Assembly: GCA_036398095.1 (NCBI GenBank)
Contig: DASWHR010000054.1
Location: forward strand, 1 to 14,460
DNA length: 14,460 bases
From: DASWHR01 sp036398095
GTDB taxonomy: Bacteria; Actinomycetota; AC-67
Reading direction: 5' to 3'
Part shown: positions 1 to 6,248 of the stretch, in pieces
How positions within the stretch are numbered: the first letter of the stretch is position 1
Layout: each line of letters begins with the position of its first letter
Notes under the pieces: model-generated
The model's database searches: none
What the model was told of the DNA's origin: nothing
The model's input: only the letters and a program-made list of their open reading frames with translations
Made by a program: the position numbers and the translations under genes

Positions 1-50
1 AGCGCCTCCCCGGCCTGGCCATCGACTGCACCCCGCTGTTCGCCGAGTAG
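1..50 (+). CDS. C-terminal tail of a plus-strand gene, cut by the window start
   Basis: An open frame (codons from base 3) runs from the window edge to a TAG at 48-50 and would encode a tail ending IDCTPLFAE. It reads like ordinary protein and uses G/C third positions. It stops seven bases before the stop codon of the minus-strand gene that follows, giving a normal convergent arrangement. Only about 15 codons are visible, so no function can be given, and the frame choice rests on composition alone. Confidence 0.4.
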   Translation, partial: RLPGLAIDCTPLFAE

Positions 51-56
51 CGCCGA

Positions 57-1316
57 TCAACCACCGCACGTTGCGCGGTAGACGGTCGCGCCGGCGGCAA
101 ACCACACCGCGCCGTCGTCGGTTGCGGCCAGTCCGGTGATCATGGTGGCGGTCGCGCGATCTGGGAGCGGCACGCGCGTCAGTTCGTCGCCGGCCACGAC
201 CCATAGCCGCGACTCGCCGATGTCGCCCTTCGCCGCGGTGATGAATTCGGCAATGAACAGACGCCCTTCATCGTCGGATGAGAGTCGAACCGACGCCGCG
301 CCCTGGTCGTCGGCCGAGACGGCCTTCGCCCAGCGGCCGGCCGCGTAGCGCCAGACGTTCAGCCCGGGCGAGTAGACCGCGGCCCAGAGTTCGCCGGCAC
401 TCCCGCCTTCGACGGTCGAAACCTTGCCGTCCGGCATCCCGATCTCGACCCACCCGGTCCCGTCGTGCCGGTACAGCGCATCTTTTGTGAAAAGGATCGA
501 AGGGACGGCCCCGCCGGGCGTCGCCGGTTTCGGCATCCGCGCCCAGTCGGTAACGGTGACCTGAAGATACGGCGTGCCGCCTCGGTCGACGGTGAGCGTC
601 TTGAATCCTTGGAAGTCGGGAATCTGGCCGGGAAGTTGCGTCCAGCGCTCGCCGTCCCACCGGGCGACGAACAGCCCGCTGCTTCCAGTTCCGGCGGCCC
701 ACACGCGGCCGCCGCGCGCAACGATGCGCTCCATCGCCACGCTGCGAATCGGCCCGATGATCGCCGGCCGCGTCACGGCCGCGCCATCGACGCGCCACAA
801 GGCCGACTCGCCGACGTACCGTCCCCCGGCATCGACGATGAACCAGGCCTCGTCGTCCGAGACGGCAACCAAATGCTCGGCGGTTCGCGTCTGAAACCCG
901 TCTTCGGGATGGTCGAACTCGAACCATGAGATCGTGCCGGCGGCGTCGATCCGGCCGGCGCGCGGACGCGCGTTGACGGTGGCCGTGTAGTACTGGGGTG
1001 ACACGCCCGTGAAGACCGCGCCATCTTTGGTCGCGGCGGCGATGCTGATCGCGCTGGTATCCCGGCCGATCGTGCCGATCTCGCGGATGTCGTGGCACGA
1101 TGTCGCGGTCGTCACCGGCGGACGCGACGGAAGCGGCCCCGTGCGAAGCGCCGCAACCGATCCGGTCGCGATCAACGCGACCGATGCGAGCGAGGCCACC
1201 AGGGTGCGGGAGCGCCCGCGCCGCGCGCGGCGGAGCGTAGCGGCCGGCATCGTCGTGTCGGTCGCGATGCCGGCGGCGCTTTCTTTCATCGCCCGGCTGA
1301 TGTCGGTCTCGTTCAT
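57..1316 (-). CDS. Membrane-anchored beta-propeller-like protein, possible sensor or anti-sigma partner of the ECF sigma factor
   Basis: The 419-residue product has a short basic cytoplasmic N-terminus (1-37), one membrane segment (about 38-57, VASLASVALIATGSVAAL) and a long outside part. That part contains repeated W-x-DG or H-DG type strands (WRVDG 174-178, WDGERW 220-225, HDGTGW 284-289, WRYAAGRW 322-329), as in beta-propellers. Two cysteines sit at the ends of the outside domain (C74 and C417) and could close it with a disulfide. I start it at the ATG at 1316, preceded by GAGGTG at a good distance. The frame stays open further upstream only because it runs antisense-free through the sigma gene. 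The ATG lies 5 bases after the sigma stop, so the two are probably co-translated. Partners of SigE-type sigma factors are often encoded in this position. No classical zinc anti-sigma motif (HxxxCxxC) is present, so an anti-sigma role is inference only. Confidence 0.8.
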   Translation of the reverse strand: MNETDISRAMKESAAGIATDTTMPAATLRRARRGRSRTLVASLASVALIATGSVAALRTGPLPSRPPVTTATSCHDIREIGTIGRDTSAISIAAATKDGAVFTGVSPQYYTATVNARPRAGRIDAAGTISWFEFDHPEDGFQTRTAEHLVAVSDDEAWFIVDAGGRYVGESALWRVDGAAVTRPAIIGPIRSVAMERIVARGGRVWAAGTGSSGLFVARWDGERWTQLPGQIPDFQGFKTLTVDRGGTPYLQVTVTDWARMPKPATPGGAVPSILFTKDALYRHDGTGWVEIGMPDGKVSTVEGGSAGELWAAVYSPGLNVWRYAAGRWAKAVSADDQGAASVRLSSDDEGRLFIAEFITAAKGDIGESRLWVVAGDELTRVPLPDRATATMITGLAATDDGAVWFAAGATVYRATCGG

Positions 1317-1321
1317 GTCGG

Positions 1322-1840
1322 TCACCTCGTCACGTGCTCGCGAAGCGCGGCCAGGCCGCGCGATGTCAAAGACTTGACCGTTCCGATGCGGCAGCCGAGC
1401 GCGTCGGCCGTGTCGGCCTCGGTCAGATCCAGGTAGTAGCGCAACACCAGAGCCGCACGTTGCCGCTCCGGCAGTCGCGCGAGCGCACGCACGATCTCGT
1501 CGCGTGCCTCGAGCGGCGGGCCGGCCGGAATCGCCGTCGCGCCGGCCGCGGCCCGGCGCTCGCGTTGCCGCTCGCGGCTTCGCGCGCGAAAGTGCATGCG
1601 CGCCAGGTTGACGATCGTCTTGCGCAGATACGCCGCGAATGCGGCCTGCTCGCGCAGGTCCGCGAAACGCGACGCCAGGCGAACGAACGCGTCTTGGACC
1701 AGATCTTCGGCCAAGGCTCGGTCGCCGGTCAGCAGATAAGCCACCCGAACCGCCTCGGCCGCGTGCTGCTCGTAGAGCGTCTCGAGCCGGGACATCCGAG
1801 CAGGCAATGCTTCCTCGCGCGTCATCGCTTGCCCGATCAT
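1322..1840 (-). CDS. ECF RNA polymerase sigma factor, SigE (actinobacterial) family
   Basis: The 172-residue protein has the two sigma-70 domains of an ECF factor and nothing else. Region 2 (about 22-90) contains LYEQHAAEAVRVAYLLTGD and the core-binding DLVQDAFVRL. Region 4 (about 115-170) contains LPERQRAALVLRYYLDLTE followed by a helix-turn-helix ending GTVKSLTSRGLAALREH. A charged Arg/Glu linker (88-98) separates them. The length and the YLLTGD and GTVKS signatures match the SigE family common in Actinomycetota. Candidate starts are ATG 1840 (GGGG just upstream), 1825 and 1795; I chose 1840, but 1825 is possible. The gene lies 44 bases after the secreted coiled-coil gene and 5 bases before the propeller gene, all on the same strand. 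This points to an operon in which the sigma factor responds to an envelope signal. Regulon and signal are unknown. Confidence 0.9.
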   Translation of the reverse strand: MIGQAMTREEALPARMSRLETLYEQHAAEAVRVAYLLTGDRALAEDLVQDAFVRLASRFADLREQAAFAAYLRKTIVNLARMHFRARSRERQRERRAAAGATAIPAGPPLEARDEIVRALARLPERQRAALVLRYYLDLTEADTADALGCRIGTVKSLTSRGLAALREHVTR

Positions 1841-1884
1841 GCCCCACAGATGCCGCCGCCGCGGGAAAGGTTCCGCGCAGGCGT

Positions 1885-3021
1885 TCAGGCGCGTCGGTTT
1901 GCGTACTTCTCGAAGTAGCGTTCGACGATCGGGATCAACTCGACCACGTATTGGCCGTCGGCGCAGCCGCGGCACCAATCCGAGGCGTTGATCGCGCGGG
2001 CGGTGGTCATCGCGGCCGCTCCCTCGCGCAGGCTCGACAGGATCGCCTCGTACCTATGCCGTGGCCGGCTGAGCGTCTTGAGCGACGCCTCCAGTCCTTG
2101 CTCTACCGAAACGTAGTTCTGGACCCGGTGGCCGTTGAACGGCGTGGAACCCGGCATCTTCCATGTCGTTGCGAGCGGATTCCAGCGGGCGAGCGTCCCT
2201 TCGGCGACTTGCCATGCGACGACGGCGACCAGATTGCCGCGCACGACCGGCGCACCGATGGAACCGAGGAACCGCTCGGCCCACGGGCCGTACGGCATCG
2301 TGCCGCCGAGCGCGGCCAGATCCTCGGCGCGAAGCTGCCGGCGAAGCGACACCAGCAGTTGCGCGACCTCTTCGCGAATCGCCGCGACCTCCTCGAGCTC
2401 TCGCTGGCCTTCCGCGAACGCGCCGACGAGTTCGTCCTGACGCCTGCGCTGCTCGAGCAGCGTCGCGGCGCGCTGCTGGATCATCGCCGCATCCTGCGCC
2501 TTCAAGGCGGCGATATCACGCGCCGAGACGGCGGTCTGCTCGGCAAGCCGGCGGTTTTGGGACAGCAGCGAGCTGGTGTAGTTGACGGCATCGCCGGCGT
2601 CCGAAAGCGTTCGTGCATCCATCACGGCTCCGATGAACTGGATGGCGCCGCGCATGTACATCTCGCCGGCCGCGGTATCCATCTGCCCGCGAAGGCGGTC
2701 GTACTCGGCCATCGTGTCGATGAGCTGATCCTGATGCCGGCGGTGGCGACGGTCCAGCCCGTCGAGCGCGAGATTGCTCTCGCGGATCTGGGACGCCAGC
2801 GCCCGGACCGATCCCTGGACCGACGCAACCCGCGCCTGCTTTTGCCGCGCAATCCCCTCGAGCCATTTCAGCCGCTTCTCTTGGACCGAGATACTCGACT
2901 CGGTATCGGCCGCGGCGGCCGGCACAAGCGTGGCGACGAGCCCGAGCGCAAACACGCCGACAACGACTCGGCGGAGCCACGACGCAGGCCCGGACATCAA
3001 CCCGCTACCCATAGCCGACAT
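1885..3021 (-). CDS. Secreted coiled-coil protein with a C-terminal 'NPLATT/MPGS' domain (cell-envelope associated)
   Basis: The 378-residue product begins with a signal peptide (basic 17-18, hydrophobic 19-36, likely cleavage after AAAA near 38). Residues 45-235 are a long heptad-rich coiled coil rich in Gln, Arg, Glu and Leu, in the style of the PcsB/CwlO N-terminal domain that regulates peptidoglycan hydrolases. The C-terminal domain (about 250-378) contains WNPLATTWKMPGSTPFN, VQNYVSVEQGLEASLKTL and INASDWCRGC. I recognise these as a recurrent uncharacterised domain of Actinomycetota and phage-like proteins, resembling the lysozyme/transglycosylase fold. C350 and C353 may form a disulfide. 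No clear catalytic Glu can be assigned, so enzyme activity is unproven. The ATG at 3021 has GAGGA four bases upstream; an in-frame ATG at 3012 is the alternative. It is the first gene of the probable sigma/propeller operon, which suggests a role in cell-wall maintenance or stress. Confidence 0.85.
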   Translation of the reverse strand: MSAMGSGLMSGPASWLRRVVVGVFALGLVATLVPAAAADTESSISVQEKRLKWLEGIARQKQARVASVQGSVRALASQIRESNLALDGLDRRHRRHQDQLIDTMAEYDRLRGQMDTAAGEMYMRGAIQFIGAVMDARTLSDAGDAVNYTSSLLSQNRRLAEQTAVSARDIAALKAQDAAMIQQRAATLLEQRRRQDELVGAFAEGQRELEEVAAIREEVAQLLVSLRRQLRAEDLAALGGTMPYGPWAERFLGSIGAPVVRGNLVAVVAWQVAEGTLARWNPLATTWKMPGSTPFNGHRVQNYVSVEQGLEASLKTLSRPRHRYEAILSSLREGAAAMTTARAINASDWCRGCADGQYVVELIPIVERYFEKYANRRA

Positions 3022-3044
3022 CTCGTCCTCGCGCCAGTATTACT

Positions 3045-3057
3045 TGAATGTAATTCA
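3045..3057. promoter_or_regulatory. Small dyad TGAAT-GTA-ATTCA upstream of the coiled-coil gene
   Basis: A perfect 5-bp inverted repeat with a 3-bp centre lies 24 bases before the minus-strand start codon at 3021, in an unusually A/T-rich patch. On the minus strand it overlaps the most likely -10 region (TACATT or TAATAC), though no good -35 is visible. It could be an operator or part of the promoter; short perfect dyads also arise by chance. Confidence 0.35.
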
Positions 3058-3100
3058 CCCAGCCTCAGCCGACTTGAACGCTCTCCGTGGTGCGGGAGAC

Positions 3101-3116
3101 TGTGACCCCGGTCACA
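3101..3116. promoter_or_regulatory. CRP/GlxR-type binding site, TGTGA-N6-TCACA
   Basis: The sequence TGTGACCCCGGTCACA matches the CRP-family consensus TGTGA-N6-TCACA at every specified position. It is flanked by C and G, so that the dyad extends to 8 bp per arm (3100-3117). It lies in the 180-bp gap between two divergent genes, 80 bases before the coiled-coil gene start (3021) and 86 bases before the Cys-rich gene start (3202). Both distances suit an activator or repressor site. In actinobacteria this motif is read by cAMP-binding CRP/GlxR proteins. A class III cyclase is encoded at 11345-12415, but no CRP gene is in the window. The alternative reading is a simple GC-rich hairpin in RNA. Confidence 0.55.
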
Positions 3117-3128
3117 GAGCGAAGGAAC

Positions 3129-3147
3129 CCGGCGGCACTTCCGCCGG
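3129..3147. promoter_or_regulatory. 7-bp hairpin in the leader of the Cys-rich protein gene
   Basis: CCGGCGG and CCGCCGG are separated by CACTT, forming a perfect 7-bp GC stem 55 bases before the ATG at 3202. No U-run follows, so it is not a terminator. If transcription starts before it, it would be a stable 5' leader structure; if it starts after, it lies in the promoter. Confidence 0.3.
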
Positions 3148-3201
3148 CTGCGGCTTGCTGTTACAAAGGGTCAGACGGCGAGACGAAGAAGGAGGCCGGC
3201 A

Positions 3202-3675
3202 ATGCGTGCTCGAGTGATGGTCATCGTGGCTGCTATGGCTTGCTCTCTTGCGGTTCCGTGGGAAGCAAGTGCACTGGCGGAGTGTCAGAGCGGAACGCTG
3301 GTCAGCGGCCCGACGCAAGTTACGTCCACGCCCCGATGCGCGTTTCTCGAGCCAAACGTCGTGGGGCCCTACTGCGACCCCTTTTGGGGGGGATCCTGCG
3401 AATTTAGCTGGACGGCTCGAGTACGCGTGATCGGCACCGGAGTCGTCGGTGCGAACGTGCGGATCACCGATCCTCTCGAATTGACGCCGCCGGCATCCGC
3501 GACGGCATGGTGCGGCCAGTCGGTGACGACCTGCACGGCCACGGTGACGCGACTCATCCGGTGCACCGGTGGCGGCTATTGCACGGGTTCCAGTCACATC
3601 AAGGTCGAATGCAGTTGGCAAGGGTACGCGGCCGTCCAAGTCAGCCTTGAGTGCGAGCTAGAAGACGTATCGTGA
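3202..3675 (+). CDS. Small secreted cysteine-rich protein, function unknown
   Basis: The 157-residue product has a clear signal peptide (MRARVMVIVAAMACSLAV, cleavage expected after ASALA at 26). The mature part of about 131 residues has ten cysteines (28, 46, 58, 66, 104, 111, 121, 127, 137, 151), enough for five disulfides. It is rich in Thr, Val and Gly with alternating hydrophobic residues, so a compact beta-sandwich stabilised by disulfides is likely. The ATG has an excellent Shine-Dalgarno (AAGGAGG) at normal spacing. It is transcribed alone and divergently from the coiled-coil/sigma operon, and the CRP-type site lies between them. I do not recognise a family. An extracellular structural, binding or inhibitory role would fit, but none is shown by the sequence. 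Confidence 0.8.
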   Translation: MRARVMVIVAAMACSLAVPWEASALAECQSGTLVSGPTQVTSTPRCAFLEPNVVGPYCDPFWGGSCEFSWTARVRVIGTGVVGANVRITDPLELTPPASATAWCGQSVTTCTATVTRLIRCTGGGYCTGSSHIKVECSWQGYAAVQVSLECELEDVS

Positions 3676-3793
3676 CAAGGCTTTCGTAGCGGGACTCGAT
3701 GCGATGTTCCTCGCAGTGGCGATCGGACCATCGGGCTCAACGCTAGTGAGCGCGTCGGCGCGATCTTGCGGGGCAACACAGTAGCTCTTATCC

Positions 3794-3821
3794 TTGTAAC
3801 ATCTACATCGCCATGTATGAT
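3794..3821 (+). promoter_or_regulatory. Sigma-70-type promoter for a leaderless ATPase mRNA
   Basis: A -35 box TTGTAA (3794-3799) and a -10 box TATGAT (3816-3821) are 16 bases apart. The -10 box ends eight bases before the ATG at 3830, so transcription should begin at or within two bases of the start codon. No Shine-Dalgarno is present in TTACCAGG, which supports a leaderless mRNA, common in actinobacteria. Confidence 0.7.
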
Positions 3822-3825
3822 TTAC
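3796..3825. promoter_or_regulatory. 30-bp dyad operator covering the ATPase promoter
   Basis: The sequence reads GTAA-N4-TACAT-N4-ATGTA-N4-TTAC, an inverted repeat with all nine outer and inner positions per arm matching and symmetrical gaps. It spans from inside the -35 box to just beyond the -10 box. A dimeric repressor bound here would block RNA polymerase. No dedicated regulator gene is adjacent, so the binding protein is unknown; control by the encoded protein itself is one possibility. Confidence 0.6.
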
Positions 3826-3829
3826 CAGG

Positions 3830-4999
3830 ATGCTGCCCCGATTGATCGCCTCCGAGCTTGCCGAACGGCTCGCAAGCATGCCGGCTGTTGCCTTGCTCGG
3901 GCCGCGCCAGGCGGGCAAGACGACGCTCGCGTTCGCCGTCGCGGCGGAGCGCGATGCTCTCTATCTGGATCTCGAGTCCGATGCCGACCGGGCCCGCTTG
4001 GCCGAACCCGAGCTCTACCTCGCCGATCACCTGGACAAGCTGCTGATCCTGGACGAGATTCATCGCCTGCCCGGCTTGTTTCCCGTCCTTCGAGGACTGA
4101 TCGATCGCGCGCGCCGCCGGGGGAAGCGCAGCGGCCTGTATCTGCTGTTGGGTTCAGGAACGCTGGACCTCGCGCGTCAGTCGGGTGAGTCGCTTGCGGG
4201 TCGCATCGCATACATGGAACTCACACCATTCATCATCCCGGAAATCCCGCCCGAAGATCCGGCCGACCGGCTCTGGACTCGAGGCGGTTTTCCCGACAGC
4301 TATCTCGCCGCAGACGATCTCACGAGCGTGCGCTGGCGACAGGATTTCATTCGCACGTATCTCGAGAGAGACGTTCCGATGTTCGGGCCGCGGATCCCGG
4401 CCGAGACGCTCCGACGTGTGTGGACGATGCTCGCCCACAACCAAGGCGGCCTGCTCAACGTCGCGAATCTGGCGCGCAACGTCGGCATCGACGCTCGGAC
4501 CGCGGCCCGCTACGTCGATTTGCTGGTCGACATGATGCTCGTTCGCCGGCTCCCCGCATGGCACGCGAACGTCGGAAAGCGACTGGTCAAGTCCCCGAAG
4601 ATCTACGTGCGTGATAGCGGGATCCTTCACGCCCTCCTGGCAATTGCCGACCGGGAGGCGCTGCTGGGCCATCCGGTTGTCGGGGCGAGTTGGGAGGGAT
4701 TCGTCATCGAGAACCTCCTGTCGTGCGCGCCGCCGGGCGTCAGCGGCTTCATGTATCGAACCGCCGGTGGCGCCGAAATCGACTTGGTGCTGGCATGGCC
4801 CGACCAGACGTTGTGGGCCGTCGAAGTCAAGCGCAGCCTGCACCCCCGGCCCGCACGCGGCTTTCACGCCGCGTGCGAGGACCTGCAACCCGCGCGCCGG
4901 TTCATCGTCTATCCGGGTGACGAGTCGTATCCCACAACCGAACCGACGATCGCGATCCCTCCCGGCGCGCTCGCGCGAGAACTACTCAACGCCCGATGA
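3830..4999 (+). CDS. AAA-family ATPase with C-terminal DUF4143 domain
   Basis: The 389-residue protein has a P-loop ATPase domain (about 15-140) with Walker A GPRQAGKT (24-31) and Walker B LLILDEIH (71-78), and a sensor-like LLGSG at 107-111. The following DUF4143 domain (about 171-335) contains YLERDVP, a winged-helix-like stretch (193-237) and a C-terminal AEIDLVL...AVEVKRS (315-336). This last part matches the D-x(n)-E-x-K core of PD-(D/E)XK nuclease-fold domains. The length of about 390 is usual for this widespread family, which occurs as single genes and is often suspected of toxin-, defence- or DNA-related roles; its biochemical role is not settled. The start is fixed by the promoter, which ends eight bases before the ATG. 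It stands alone and its 3' end overlaps the convergent MFS gene by 14 bp. Confidence 0.93.
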   Translation: MLPRLIASELAERLASMPAVALLGPRQAGKTTLAFAVAAERDALYLDLESDADRARLAEPELYLADHLDKLLILDEIHRLPGLFPVLRGLIDRARRRGKRSGLYLLLGSGTLDLARQSGESLAGRIAYMELTPFIIPEIPPEDPADRLWTRGGFPDSYLAADDLTSVRWRQDFIRTYLERDVPMFGPRIPAETLRRVWTMLAHNQGGLLNVANLARNVGIDARTAARYVDLLVDMMLVRRLPAWHANVGKRLVKSPKIYVRDSGILHALLAIADREALLGHPVVGASWEGFVIENLLSCAPPGVSGFMYRTAGGAEIDLVLAWPDQTLWAVEVKRSLHPRPARGFHAACEDLQPARRFIVYPGDESYPTTEPTIAIPPGALARELLNAR

Positions 5000-6248
5000 G
5001 CGGTGCGCTCTTGGCGGAGGGGTGCGTCTCGTCCATGCGCTTTATGACGATCAGGCCGGATGCTGCGGTGAGGCCGGCGACGACCCAGATCGCGGCGGAC
5101 AGGCCGAACGCGTCGGCGACGAGGCCGGCGACGAGCGCGCCGATCGCGAAGCCGGCGTCGCGCCAGAATCGGTAGACGCCCACGGCCGACGCGCGCCACG
5201 CGGGATGCGCTACATCGCCGACCGCGGCGATCAGCGTCGGATAGACCATTGCGGTGCCGGCTCCCAGGAGCATCACGGCGAACGCCCACGGGGCGAACCC
5301 GTTCGCCAGCGCAACCAGCCCGATCGCCAGCGCCTGCACCATCATGCCGCCGGCGATCAGCGGTTTGCGTCCGATGCGATCCGACAGCCCTCCGGTGATG
5401 AGCTGGCCGGCTCCCCAGACGGCCGGATAGAGCGCGGCGAGCGTCCCGATCGCGGCGACCGACAAGCCGCTGCGCGCGAAGTAGAGCGGAAACAAGCCCC
5501 AGGCGAGTCCGTCGTTGAGGTTGTTGACCAGACCGGCTTGGCTGCATGCCGACAGCGAGCGATGCCTTAGCGTGGTGATGAAGAAGACTTGCTTGGTGCT
5601 CATGCCGCCGTGCAAGGCACCGCGATGGTTCGCCGCCTCCAGCCGCGCGTGCCCGTGCGTTTCTCGGACGAACAACACCGACGCGCCCAAGCCGAGCCCC
5701 GCGTAGGCAAGGCCGAGGAAGAACGGCGCCGGCCGCAAGCCGAAGTGCGAAGCGATGAAGCCGGTTGCCACGGCGGTGATCGCGACGGCGCCGTAGCCGG
5801 CGGCTTCGTTGAAGCCCATTGCCAGGCCGCGCCGCTCGGGTCCGACAAGGTCGATCTTCATGATCACGGTCGTGGACCAGGTCAATCCTTGATTGACGCC
5901 CAGAAGCGCGTTGGCGGCGACGATCCACCACCAGGAAGGCGCGACGATCAACAGGATCGGAACCGGCAGGCCCACGAGCCAGCCGGCGATCAGCACCGGC
6001 TTGCGGCCGATGCGATCGGACAGCGCGCCGGCGAAGACGTTGGTGATCGCCTTCACGATGCCGAACGCGATGATGAAGGTGGCGACGGCAGTGAACGCCC
6101 GCACGTGGAAAACGCGCTCGGCCAGGAGCGGCAACACGGTGCGCTCTTGTCCGATCATGCCGCCGACGAGCGCGTTGACGCCGACCAGCAGGCCGAACTG
6201 GCCGAGATTCTCGCGCAGGCCCAGCCGGACGGGTTGGGTGGTCGTCAC
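4986..6248 (-). CDS. MFS transporter, third gene of the sulfur-type operon
   Basis: The 420-residue protein has the hydrophobicity pattern of 12 membrane helices. It carries the MFS motif A twice, ALSDRIGRKP at 75-84 and GLSDRIGRKP at 287-296, at the start of the 2-3 loop in each half. A central cytoplasmic loop lies at about 195-225. I start it at GTG 6248, because that codon overlaps the upstream stop as GTGA and has GGAG eight bases before it. A longer frame with an ATG at 6287 would lie inside the preceding gene. The overlap shows translational coupling to the MBL-rhodanese gene. Substrate cannot be read from sequence. By position it may move a sulfur compound such as sulfite or thiosulfate, playing the part that TauE-type exporters play in other persulfide operons; this is inference. 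Confidence 0.93.
   Translation of the reverse strand: MTTTQPVRLGLRENLGQFGLLVGVNALVGGMIGQERTVLPLLAERVFHVRAFTAVATFIIAFGIVKAITNVFAGALSDRIGRKPVLIAGWLVGLPVPILLIVAPSWWWIVAANALLGVNQGLTWSTTVIMKIDLVGPERRGLAMGFNEAAGYGAVAITAVATGFIASHFGLRPAPFFLGLAYAGLGLGASVLFVRETHGHARLEAANHRGALHGGMSTKQVFFITTLRHRSLSACSQAGLVNNLNDGLAWGLFPLYFARSGLSVAAIGTLAALYPAVWGAGQLITGGLSDRIGRKPLIAGGMMVQALAIGLVALANGFAPWAFAVMLLGAGTAMVYPTLIAAVGDVAHPAWRASAVGVYRFWRDAGFAIGALVAGLVADAFGLSAAIWVVAGLTAASGLIVIKRMDETHPSAKSAPLIGR

Noticed and set aside
57..1847. 596-codon minus-strand frame as one protein
   Set aside because: Its first 177 codons overlap the ECF sigma gene in another frame and are Arg/Gly-rich low-complexity. The real start with a ribosome site is ATG 1316.
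1639..3105. 488-codon plus-strand frame
   Set aside because: It is antisense to the sigma and coiled-coil genes, is Arg-rich and has no domain or start signal; a high-G+C shadow.
3676..3793. Gene or terminator between the Cys-rich gene and the ATPase promoter
   Set aside because: No frame with a start signal, no stem with a U-run and no repeat was found; it appears to be plain intergenic DNA.
4611..5570. 319-codon plus-strand frame
   Set aside because: It overlaps the ATPase 3' end and runs antisense to the MFS gene, with charged low-complexity content and no family features.
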